From: Liolophura sinensis
Lineage: Eukaryota; Mollusca; Polyplacophora; Chitonida; Chitonidae
DNA: 64,000 bases
Assembly (NCBI RefSeq): GCF_032854445.1
Contig: NC_088305.1
Coordinates: 2,175,001-2,239,000, forward strand
Direction: 5' to 3'
Below are positions 58,101 to 64,000 of this stretch, piece by piece. Under the pieces are notes generated by a model. The model did no database searches, was not told where the DNA came from, and was given only the letters and a program-made list of their open reading frames with translations. Numbering within the stretch: position 1 is the first letter of the stretch; every line of letters begins with the position of its first letter. Position numbers and translations under genes: made by a program.

Positions 58101-59324
58101 GATACAGAATTGATCTGTATCCAGACTATTCGTAGCTTAAGCTGAGTTTTAGGTATGGCAGATTCCTTCAAGTGTGGCCAAAGCCGCAGGGTGGAACCCA
58201 GGGAATCCATCTCCACTGTGAGCCAATCAGCGTGGATTCTGTATCTCTTTAATGTAGATTAGCAGAATGGCATTGCCAGCTCAGGCTATATCTGTCTCAT
58301 TGTCTTAATACTGTGCTACTGACACCTTTTATGTCTGTTGTATTTACACTTTAACTGAAGCCATTGAAGACACAGAGGCTTTATAAGCAAAACCACTCAT
58401 TAATACGACCTGATTCTATACCTTTACATTGTAATTTCCAGAATCTTCACAAGGTCATTTGGTGGATGAGGATTTGGCTGAGAGAATGTCGGCTTTGCGA
58501 CGCCCGGGCGAATCTGACATGGACTACTTCGAGAGGAGGTACCAAGAAAGGGTCAGTCAGACATTTTGTTCATTTTCATTTATCTATTTGATTGGTGTTT
58601 TACACCATACCCTAGAATATTTTGTTTGTATGATGGCGGCCAGAATTATGGTGAGAGGAAACCGCACGGAGCCCTAAAAGGAGCTGGACTTGAACTCACA
58701 ATGACCACAGAGTGAGAGGTCATGTGTGGTATTTAGATGGGATGGAAGATACTAGAAACCTTTGTGATATTTCTATAAAGAACAGTTTGTATTCCAAATT
58801 CCATAACTATATGTTATTAAATCAATGTGGAGTGGTTGTGTCGTGATGTCAGATATTTTTGTTTCTTCCTTTGTTGATTTTTCTTCTGGAAGGGAACATT
58901 ATTCTATTCATACATTTGAAAAAAAAAATTATTTGTAATAGAGCATTGTTGTCCTTGTCCAAAGAGAACGTAGATTTCAGGAATATTTGTAAAGGCACAC
59001 TGCTGTATGAAATAAAATACTTTTCGTCCATAGTTGAAGGCAGAGAAACGGCAAGCCAGAGATTTGCCATCCACAGATAGATTCTCCAAGGGCAAGAGGA
59101 TCACTGGTCCATCAACGTCTCAGGCCACGCCTTCGTCAGGGTCACACGCTCCGTCCTTGTCAATCAACAGTCATCAATCGTCCAGAAGTAACCAGTCCAG
59201 TTCTAGGGCCCCAGCCTCCACAAATAAAAGCCATTTAAAGACTCGATGCCCTCCACCCTCGGGCAAAAGCAAAGCCCCTTCAGGCTCTGGGTTACAGGCA
59301 GTTGGAAAAGGAGTTCATAAATAG
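49075..59324 (+). CDS. FAM221A: FAM221A orthologue (8 exons)
   Basis: Exons 49075-49151, 49942-50020, 50711-50805, 51426-51616, 53282-53491, 57196-57309, 58442-58551 and 59034-59324 join in frame to 1167 nt (388 residues plus stop). Vertebrate FAM221A (about 300 residues) aligns in order: VDAYLEYKR, IVGDDDGGKLFTPEQYEAYK, MDCKLMGPETVCFCQHR, YVPLNGSQPIRCRCKHFSDE, the Cys-rich CQCSGFSSSFTCGCG, AMGGLTGFSSLMEGYLRLD, and DMDYFERRYQER. The conserved cysteine clusters (residues about 79-165) suggest a metal-binding or structural module, and the molecular function of the family is not established. The C-terminus after residue 292 is a Ser/Pro/Lys-rich tail longer than in vertebrates. Introns carry two SINE-derived minisatellites. 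Confidence 0.95.
49152..49941. other. FAM221A intron 1
   Basis: No recognised element. The minus-strand frame at 49325-49585 has no domain match. Confidence 0.55.
49942..50020 (+). CDS. FAM221A: FAM221A exon 2
   Basis: Acceptor TTGTTAAG|G, donor CCCATG|GTTTGT. It encodes IVGDDDGGKLFTPEQYEAYK then KRVLPM, nearly identical to vertebrates. Confidence 0.95.
50097..50250 (+). mobile_element. SINE family A, 5'-truncated, FAM221A intron 2
   Basis: Body from GGGAAAGTCTGGCAGCAACC to the tail ACACCAATCAGATAAATAAA. No tRNA head. Confidence 0.85.
50251..50710. other. rest of FAM221A intron 2
   Basis: AT-rich, nothing recognised. Confidence 0.6.
50711..50805 (+). CDS. FAM221A: FAM221A exon 3
   Basis: Acceptor ATTTTCAG|AGA, donor CACAG|GTAAGC, phase 0 to 2. 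It encodes RLENRLYVAWVSPTLMDCKL and GPETVCFCQHR. Confidence 0.95.
50839..51018. mobile_element. MITE-like element with terminal inverted repeats, copy 1
   Basis: Begins GGATACAGAATCGATT and ends with the inverse GTGTCGATTCTGTATTCC. The inside carries AAGCTGAATTTTAGGTATG and GTGTGACTAAGGCTGC, shared with the copy at 58100-58246. No coding capacity. Confidence 0.8.
51137..51355. mobile_element. fold-back element with ~68-bp inverted arms
   Basis: Arms 51137-51203 (AATGGGGTCGCCAGCC...GTGCCCTCTA) and 51288-51355 are reverse complements with about six differences, separated by an 84-base loop that holds a smaller palindrome (GAATAATAA/TTATTATTC). It would form a long intronic hairpin ending 70 bases before exon 4. 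Confidence 0.92.
51426..51616 (+). CDS. FAM221A: FAM221A exon 4 (Cys-rich)
   Basis: Acceptor ATTCAG|GTTCCG, donor GATCAG|GTATTG, phase 2 to 1. It encodes CRAKKCRCASYHYVPLNGSQ and IRCRCKHFSDEHGA, the core of the family domain. Confidence 0.95.
51849..53180. repeat. 74-bp minisatellite grown from a SINE body
   Basis: A reverse SINE-A copy starts at 51849 (TTGATTGGTGTTTTACGCCG). From its CCAGCATTATGG segment the sequence repeats with period 74 (51981, 52055, 52129 and onward) for about 17 units. Each unit is CCAGCATTATGGTGGGACTG, TGGGAGGAAACCAGTCAGAG, ACTTGGGGAATTCCACGACC and ATTTACAGGTGTGA. These phrases correspond to the SINE's CCAGCATTATGGTGGGAGGA, AACCGGGCAGAG and CACGACCATCCGCAGG. Confidence 0.95.
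53282..53491 (+). CDS. FAM221A: FAM221A exon 5 (Cys-rich, tandem acceptor)
   Basis: Acceptor CTTACAG|CAG|GCTG offers two AGs three bases apart (exon start 53282 or 53285), changing the protein only by one Ala. It encodes CQCSGFSSSFTCGCGAPYHQ and GGLTGFSSLMEGYLRLDPSG. Donor GATTAG|GTAGGA, phase 1. Confidence 0.94.
53653..53910 (+). mobile_element. SINE family A, full length with target-site duplication
   Basis: Head GGCCTCCGTGGCTCAGTCGG, body and poly-A tail. AAGTCTGCTAGA(G/A)GGG lies at about 53637-53652 and 53909-53925. Part of the body before the B box is shortened. Confidence 0.95.
53946..54205 (+). mobile_element. SINE family A, older full-length copy
   Basis: Head CTCCGTGGCCTCTGTGGTTA, B box GAGTTCAAGTCC and tail AACAATCAAATAAATAAA. 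More diverged than its neighbour 40 bases upstream. Confidence 0.9.
54240..55150. repeat. 95-bp minisatellite, about 9-10 units
   Basis: TTGGCTGAGAGGGATATCAT recurs every 95 bp (for example 54832 and 54927). The unit core GTCTGTATACTGTGCTGGCG, TTGTACGTCATGTCTGGTGT resembles SINE-C text and the 38-bp array next door. Each unit includes a TTACAG or TGCAG acceptor-like site after TTTTATC-rich text. Confidence 0.93.
55190..56890. repeat. 38-bp minisatellite with a 456-bp higher-order repeat
   Basis: The unit is GTGACTGAGTGGGATGTCAT then GCCTGATGTCAGGATCCT, about 44 copies. A variant unit (GAGATGTCATGTCAGATG) falls at 55681, 56137 and 56593, exactly 456 bp (12 units) apart. The variants between these points repeat in the same order. 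Confidence 0.96.
56891..57195. other. end of FAM221A intron 5
   Basis: No repeat. Leads to the acceptor GTTGCAG at 57195. Confidence 0.6.
57196..57309 (+). CDS. FAM221A: FAM221A exon 6
   Basis: Acceptor TTGTTGCAG|GA, donor TGAAAG|GTAGTT, phase 1 to 1. It encodes APSQEFLNQPITASDNPFLR, conserved in vertebrates as a P-S-EFL-PITA motif. Confidence 0.94.
57445..57640 (+). mobile_element. SINE family C copy, FAM221A intron 6
   Basis: GTGTCAGTATAATATGACTG, GTGTCTGGTGTCTTTGACAT and the tail GGTGACGTTAAACCTGAATG match the copy at 42755-43070. Confidence 0.7.
57641..58099. other. rest of FAM221A intron 6, first part
   Basis: Near 57840-57910 the text CCAAATAAACTTCC...AAGA...CTCTCAGAATCA is shared with 37800-37870, an unnamed dispersed repeat. 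Confidence 0.5.
58100..58246. mobile_element. MITE-like element with terminal inverted repeats, copy 2
   Basis: Starts GGATACAGAATTGAT and ends with the inverse CGTGGATTCTGTATCT. The inside AAGCTGAGTTTTAGGTATGG is shared with copy 1 at 50839-51018. Confidence 0.8.
58442..58551 (+). CDS. FAM221A: FAM221A exon 7
   Basis: Acceptor AATTTCCAG|AAT, donor GAAAGG|GTCAGT, phase 1 to 0. It encodes MSALRRPGESDMDYFERRYQ, the C-terminal conserved motif of the family. Confidence 0.94.
58575..58720 (-). mobile_element. SINE family A fragment, FAM221A intron 7
   Basis: Reverse copy beginning TTTGATTGGTGTTTTACACC, about 25 bases after the exon 7 donor. The middle is deleted. Confidence 0.85.
59034..59324 (+). 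CDS. FAM221A: FAM221A exon 8 and stop
   Basis: Acceptor GTCCATAG|TTG. It encodes LKAEKRQARDLPSTDRFSKG then a Ser/Pro-rich low-complexity tail, stop TAG at 59322-59324. AATAAA follows at 59370. Confidence 0.92.
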   Translation: MKAEKRQARDLPSTDRFSKGKRITGPSTSQATPSSGSHAPSLSINSHQSSRSNQSSSRAPASTNKSHLKTRCPPPSGKSKAPSGSGLQAVGKGVHK

Positions 59325-59369
59325 TCATAACGGTTTCATGCCTGACTCGGTATGATGTACTGGTCGGCT

Positions 59370-59375
59370 AATAAA
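59370..59375 (+). terminator. poly(A) signal of FAM221A
   Basis: AATAAA 45 bases after the stop, followed by a T-rich stretch (ATCTTTTTTCC). Confidence 0.8.
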
Positions 59376-59567
59376 ATCTTTTTTCCAGTTCACTGGATCC
59401 AGAAATACGGCCTAATAAGCCTAATCGGTATTTCAGTAGCCTCACGAGTTCACGCAGGCTTGCACGTGACAAGACGAGGGCTCTCGCAAGCTGAATTAAA
59501 TGTACAGTCAAGTCTGGCCACATACCCCTACTAACTTTCCATAAGCGACAATGAGTCTCCTGTACAG

Positions 59568-59642
<75 letters not shown>
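59568..59642. repeat. (AT)n microsatellite
   Basis: Pure TA run of about 37 dinucleotides. The poly-YI frames across it are artefacts. Confidence 0.98.
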
Positions 59643-59646
<4 letters not shown>

Positions 59647-60065
59647 ATACAACAATGCATGCCTTCTTTGGATTACCCTGTACTAGTGCACACAGAAAGC
59701 ACATGTAGTGTGCATATGGCGTATGTTTATTTGCTCTCATTGGCCGCCCAGTGTTAAAGCATTACAATGGTTTTGCCACTTCACAGCGACCAGTAAGGCC
59801 CAGTTGTACAAAATAACATCACGACAGCTCTGCGGAAATACTCAGGCTATGTGGAAAGCTGGAAATTATACAAATCTCCAACGGATACAAGATCGCTGAC
59901 AGCGATTCAAAAATATCATTTTGCTATGCCATAACGTTGGGAGGACCATTTTCTTCACCCACGTCGTTTGTTACTAAAGAGATCACCTGGTCTCCAGCTT
60001 CCGATCCGTCTTAACTTTTTTTGTTTTTGTTTCAACCAGTGCAATGTTCGGTTACAATTCTATAC
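59643..60065. other. intergenic, no gene seen
   Basis: Nothing recognised. Confidence 0.55.
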
Positions 60066-60470
60066 AGGGGGCATCTGTGGCCGAGTGGTTAGCGTGCTAA
60101 CGACTGCATTTGCAGATTCTTCCAAACTCCTCGCAGTCAGAGCGCTGTCCACATTATGGTTGAATCCCGCTTATTTATTTCATTTTTTTTAAGCTTGAGC
60201 TGCTCTTGTGAAGTGAGGCGTTGTTTCGTGTATGAGGTAGTGTGTTCAAATCCAGTATTGCCACTGAAAGTACCGTTATGAAAACCAGTGACAATAGTGA
60301 CAATATTTACAAATGCCAGTACTTATACCTGTACATTCCCCCTGGTTCTGTCTGGTTTCCTCACACCGTAATAGTATCCTCCCATGCTGGCTGCCGTCGT
60401 ATTAGTGAAGTATCCTTAAGTATAGCGTAAACATTAATCAAATAAATAAACAAATAAATCAATAAATAAA
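60066..60470 (+). mobile_element. divergent tRNA-headed SINE
   Basis: Head GGGGGCATCTGTGGCCGAGT, then GGTTAGCGTGCTAACGACTG. The distal part (CCATGCTGGCTGCCGTCGTA, AGCGTAAACATTAATCAAAT) is the family A tail. The centre is replaced by unrelated sequence. Confidence 0.75.
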
Positions 60471-60995
60471 TATACATATACAATGTATTTATGCTAAATA
60501 GTTGGTCTTTATGCACGCATCTTGTTGTTTCCCTGTAAACGTTATTGTGCAGAAAAGTTAAACAATGCCTTATGCATATATTGTTACCGTCCATTGTACA
60601 CGTGACCTCCATCAATCTTTTCTTGTTTTAATTAAAAAACAAAAGTGCGGGATTTGATTTAGAAATGATGAAATGCCAAAAATGAAAGCGACCCCGTGGG
60701 ATATGTTCAGTTTTCTCACCCAAGTGGTCAAGTCGCCGCCATCTTATTGATTTTCTCAGTAAGATTGCTTTGCTTGTCTGTTATAACTTGTATGATTCTC
60801 ACTAATTTGACGTGAATTCTCAGCCTAGTCATTGAGGTTTCGTTTCGTGTAATCTTGTGTGGCTGGTATCCCATTTACTTGCTCACTTATATATGCGTGT
60901 AAAATATGAAGATTGATGATAAGAGAGAAGTCAGTTTAATATCTACAGAGTTGGATCAAGGCTTCAGATGGGTTTAAATGAACCTAGGTATTTGT
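60471..60995. other. intergenic, no gene seen
   Basis: Nothing recognised. Confidence 0.55.
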
Positions 60996-60997
60996 TG

Positions 60998-61205
60998 TAA
61001 AATTTATTTATTTATTTCATTGGTGTTTTACTCAAGCATATTTCACTTATACGACGGGGGTCAGCATTATAGTGGGATGAAACGGGGCAGAGCCCGGGGA
61101 AACCCACGACCATCCACAGGTTGCTGGCAGACCTTCCCACTTACAGCGGGAGAGGAAGCCAACGTGAGCTTGACTTGAACTCACAGCGATCGCATTAGTG
61201 AGAGG
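60998..61205 (-). mobile_element. SINE family A, first of a tandem pair
   Basis: Reverse copy from TTTATTTATTTATTTCATTG to GAGAGGCTTCTGGGTCATT. The distal head is missing. Confidence 0.9.
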
Positions 61206-61214
61206 CTTCTGGGT

Positions 61215-61412
61215 CATTATTTATTTATTTATTTGATCGGTGTTTTACGCCGTACTGAAAAATATTTCACTTATACTACGGCGGCCAGCATTATGATGGG
61301 AGAGCCCCTCGGAAACCCACGACCATCCGCAGGTTGCTGCAGGACCTTCCTACTTACGGTCGCTCTAGGTCATTACACTGCGCTAGCGCGCTAACCAACT
61401 GACTCACGGAGG
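61215..61412 (-). mobile_element. SINE family A, second of a tandem pair, with head
   Basis: Reverse copy from TTTATTTATTTATTTGATCG through CCATCCGCAGGTTGCTGCAG to CGCGCTAACCAACTGACTCA then CGGAGGCC. Head present, part of the body deleted. Confidence 0.92.
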
Positions 61413-61925
61413 CCCCTTGTAAAAGAATAAATAGGTGGATGTACGTGTGGACTTACTTATTTGACTGATTGTTGCTTTGAACCATATATGGGCAGAGGAA
61501 ACATGAGTGCCCGGGGTAAACCAACGATCTTTGTCAAGTTACTGACGATCTTCACCACGTGTAACCTACATGTGATGCAGCATTGCACGTTGAATGAGTA
61601 ATGGTCAACAACAAACGTTAAGACTGCCCAATCAGCTACCCGAACGTCCGCTTGCGGTCACCACGGCCCATACAGGCCTTTCAGAACTGTCGATTAAGAA
61701 CACGTATTTGACCAATGATAATCAATTTTGTTGCAAGTATATGTCGGTCAGTCTGATGTCCCACACATTGGTTACAAATGTTCAATTGTTTTGTGACGTC
61801 AGTGGCTTTCACCGGGAATGGAATGAAAGTAATATCACGTGAATGGGAGGTGGGACGTACATTGGATGTGGTGAACACATTCACTGGCAAAGAAAGCGGT
61901 AGAATGACGTCACGCATTAAATTAT
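61413..61925. other. intergenic, no gene seen
   Basis: Includes a weak SINE-like stretch at 61440-61570 (GAGTGCCCGGGGTAAACC). No gene. Confidence 0.5.
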
Positions 61926-61929
61926 CCCG

Positions 61930-62160
61930 GTTGCCTCTGTGGGGGTAAGCTCGCCAGCGCGGCACAATGAAGCAAGAGTCTCCCACCAATGCTGTCACTG
62001 CTCGTGCTGTCTTTCTTTCCTGCCGCACGTGGGAAGGTCTTCTAGCAACCTGCGGATGGTCGTGGGTTTACCCCGGGCTATGCCCGGTTTCCATCCACCG
62101 TTGTATAAGTGAAATATTCTTGAGTATGCCGTAAAACACCAATCAAATAAATAAATAAAT
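61930..62160 (+). mobile_element. SINE family A, divergent head
   Basis: GTTGCCTCTGTGGGGGTAAG, then GCACAATGAAGCAAGAGTCT. Body CAACCTGCGGATGGTCGTGG, tail CACCAATCAAATAAATAAAT. Confidence 0.88.
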
Positions 62161-62261
62161 AATCTTTTGGTTGTATCATTCATTGGCCATCAGTGGCGCC
62201 ACTGAGTACGGAAGGTGAATCCATCCTACGTCTATCACAGCAGTACAGTATAATTAAAGAC

Positions 62262-62672
62262 GTACAGCATAGCAAGTAAGACCAGAACAGCGACCACGAC
62301 AGTGTGGTAGACGTAGAGCATAGCAAGTAAGACCAGAGCAGCGACGACAGTGTGGTACACATACAGCATAGCAAGTAAGACCAGAGTAGCGATGACGACA
62401 GTGTGATAGACACAGAGCATAGCAAGTAAGACCAGAGCAGCGACGACGACAGTGTGATAGACGTAGAGCATAGCAAGTAAGACAAGTTCATCGACGACGA
62501 CAGTGTGATAGACGTAGAGTATAGCAAGTAAGGCCAGAACAGCGACGACGACAGTGTGGTAGGCGCAGAGCATAGCAAGTAAGACAAGTTCATCGACGAC
62601 GACAGTGTGATAGACGTAGAGCATAGCAAGTAAGACCAGAGCAGCGACGACGACAGTGTGATAGACGTCCAG
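62262..62672. repeat. 51-bp minisatellite, about 8 units
   Basis: AGCATAGCAAGTAAGACCAG, AGCAGCGACGACGACAGTGT and GATAGACGT make up the unit. Since 51 is a multiple of three, two minus-strand frames stay open with hydrophobic repeat peptides. AGCAAGTAAG looks like a donor, so an origin at an exon edge is possible but cannot be shown. Confidence 0.92.
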
Positions 62673-62721
62673 GTCTGAGTTTAGTCTTTGACAGATTCAT
62701 AATCCTGAGGTCTGGATGTTT

Positions 62722-62850
62722 TACTTATTTATTTATTCATTTGTTTCATTGTTGTTTGAAACCGTACTCAAGAAAATTTCACATATACGACGGCGGCCAG
62801 CATTTTGGTGGGAGGAAGTTGAGCAGAACTGACCGGGAAAACACTTTTGA
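62722..62850 (-). mobile_element. SINE family A fragment
   Basis: Reverse fragment TTTATTTATTCATTTGTTTC to CGGCGGCCAGCATTTTGGTG. Truncated. Confidence 0.82.
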
Positions 62851-62856
62851 TGTTAC

Positions 62857-62857
<1 letters not shown>

Positions 62858-62920
<63 letters not shown>
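62858..62920. repeat. (AT)n microsatellite
   Basis: Pure TA run directly after the truncated SINE. Confidence 0.97.
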
Positions 62921-62928
<8 letters not shown>

Positions 62929-62929
62929 T

Positions 62930-63785
62930 ACCTAATAGAGTAGGGTTGAAATGCTTTTGGATCAATCTGTAAGTCAGTACGGGCATCAGTCTCCTCTAAA
63001 ACAATGTCAAAAGCTCAGTCATCATGAGCGACAAGCGAAAACAGCATGCCAACAGTTAGGGGTGAGTGGAGGTTTTTAACAAATAACAATAAAATGAATG
63101 AAACAAATGCATTTTGCTCAACAGAGATTTTCTTGATGAAATGAGTAGGTTAACCTGTAACGGTAGACCGTACAAAGTCAGCTTGAATGTTCCGGGAGTA
63201 TACTTCAAAGCGTCAAAACAGACATTCGTATACCAACCGTCAACCTGGGTGAATGTTTCTCTGTGTGACACGGATAGGCGTGATGAATAGGTCTACAAAG
63301 ACACTGATAGGTCTACTCATAGACAAAAGACTGGTCAGTGTTCCAGTTTTGCATGTGTTAATTCATAAGCGCGATGTGTGATCAATGCAACCTTCGAACC
63401 CTCGAGGTAGAGAGACTTCAACATTTCATGGAAAACGGCAGGAAACAAGTAAATAACGCTCGAAAAGTAATATGACTAGTTTGTGCCACGTAAAGGTACC
63501 ACAAACGGATAAAACTCACAAGTTTTTGATAATTTTACATGTTATCTGTTTTACCTAGAGTAACAGCCTTGTATACGCAATATCAATGTTTAAAATGCAG
63601 TTTAATTCTGTCACGAGTTTCACTGTAAGACAACAGTATATAGCAGCAACTCCGGCTTCTCGATACTTCACCTTATGTATCCTTCGTCGGCTTTAGGAAA
63701 TGGATCCGGATATGTGAAGTCATGTTTTGACGTGACGATCACATGTGTTATTAACCTTGCAGACTGCTCTACCTTTGCCCTGCAG
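62930..63785. other. intergenic or intron, no gene seen
   Basis: No recognisable exon before the acceptor at 63785. Confidence 0.5.
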
Positions 63786-63942
63786 ACGTAAGTTCCAGGT
63801 GTGCTTTCATGGACAGGTGGACTCCTTTTGGGCCATGGCAGAAGTGGTGCGGGAGTGTCTAGAACTGACCGGGGCAGGAGAACCGCTGAAGGTTTCCAAG
63901 AGACCCCTGCCCCCGCCGGCGCCCCGGGGTATCATTTTGAAG
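63786..63942 (+). CDS. internal exon of an unidentified gene, cut by the window edge
   Basis: A strong acceptor (CTACCTTTGCCCTGCAG) and donor (TTGAAG|GTAAGG) bound 157 nt coding RKFQVCFHGQVDSFWAMAEV, then VRECLELTGAGEPLKV and a proline-rich KRPLPPPAPRGIILK. Codon use and CpG content are coding-like. I do not recognise the family. The earlier AG at 63763 is an alternative acceptor that would extend the exon upstream. Confidence 0.6.
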
Positions 63943-64000
63943 GTAAGGTAGACATATGGCTCCATAAACAGCACTGTAAATTAATTATTGGATGCCATAG

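Noticed and set aside
59531-59757. Frames with YIYIYI tracts
   Set aside because: Translation of an (AT)n microsatellite. The same applies at 62741-62986.

Overview
This is animal nuclear DNA. It has intron-split genes with GT/AG junctions, about 60% A+T, many short tandem arrays, and many copies of tRNA-headed SINEs that end in (AATA)n or poly-A tails. The SINE style (a head reading GGCTCAGTCGG...GTTCAAGTCC and a body ending in GGCGTAAAACACCAATCAAA), together with a molluscan-type calcium-binding protein, suggests a marine lophotrochozoan, most likely a mollusc. That assignment is inference. There is no bacterial, phage or CRISPR content.

Layout. 1-7065: intergenic, with an 83-bp satellite, SINEs and a long degenerate array. 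7066-27968 (+): a 13-exon SLC6-type Na+-coupled transporter whose exons join without a frame break into 613 codons. 29530-32013 (-): a 4-exon gene for a 145-residue coiled-coil protein of unknown family, convergent with the transporter. 35880-36877 (-): a decayed reverse-transcriptase fragment and one orphan exon. 41218-41715 (-): the last exon of a sarcoplasmic calcium-binding-protein-like EF-hand gene. 44880-46340 (+): a dead L1-like LINE. 49075-59324 (+): an 8-exon FAM221A orthologue of 388 residues with a poly(A) signal. 63786-63942 (+): one exon of an unidentified gene that runs off the window. The neighbours share no evident pathway.

The most unusual feature is the minisatellites inside the SLC6 gene. 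In introns 2, 5, 7, 8 and 10 an array starts at the authentic 5' splice site. In introns 2, 7, 8 and 10 each unit contains a copy of the end of the coding exon as well as the donor, so the gene carries rows of duplicated exon-end plus splice-donor cassettes. In introns 2 and 10 the first units stay in frame. In intron 7 each unit carries an early stop, and several units have a better donor consensus than the real one. In FAM221A two introns hold minisatellites that grew from internal pieces of dispersed repeats, one with a clean 12-unit (456-bp) higher-order repeat. The transporter also departs from the family at three of the five usual chloride-coordinating positions.
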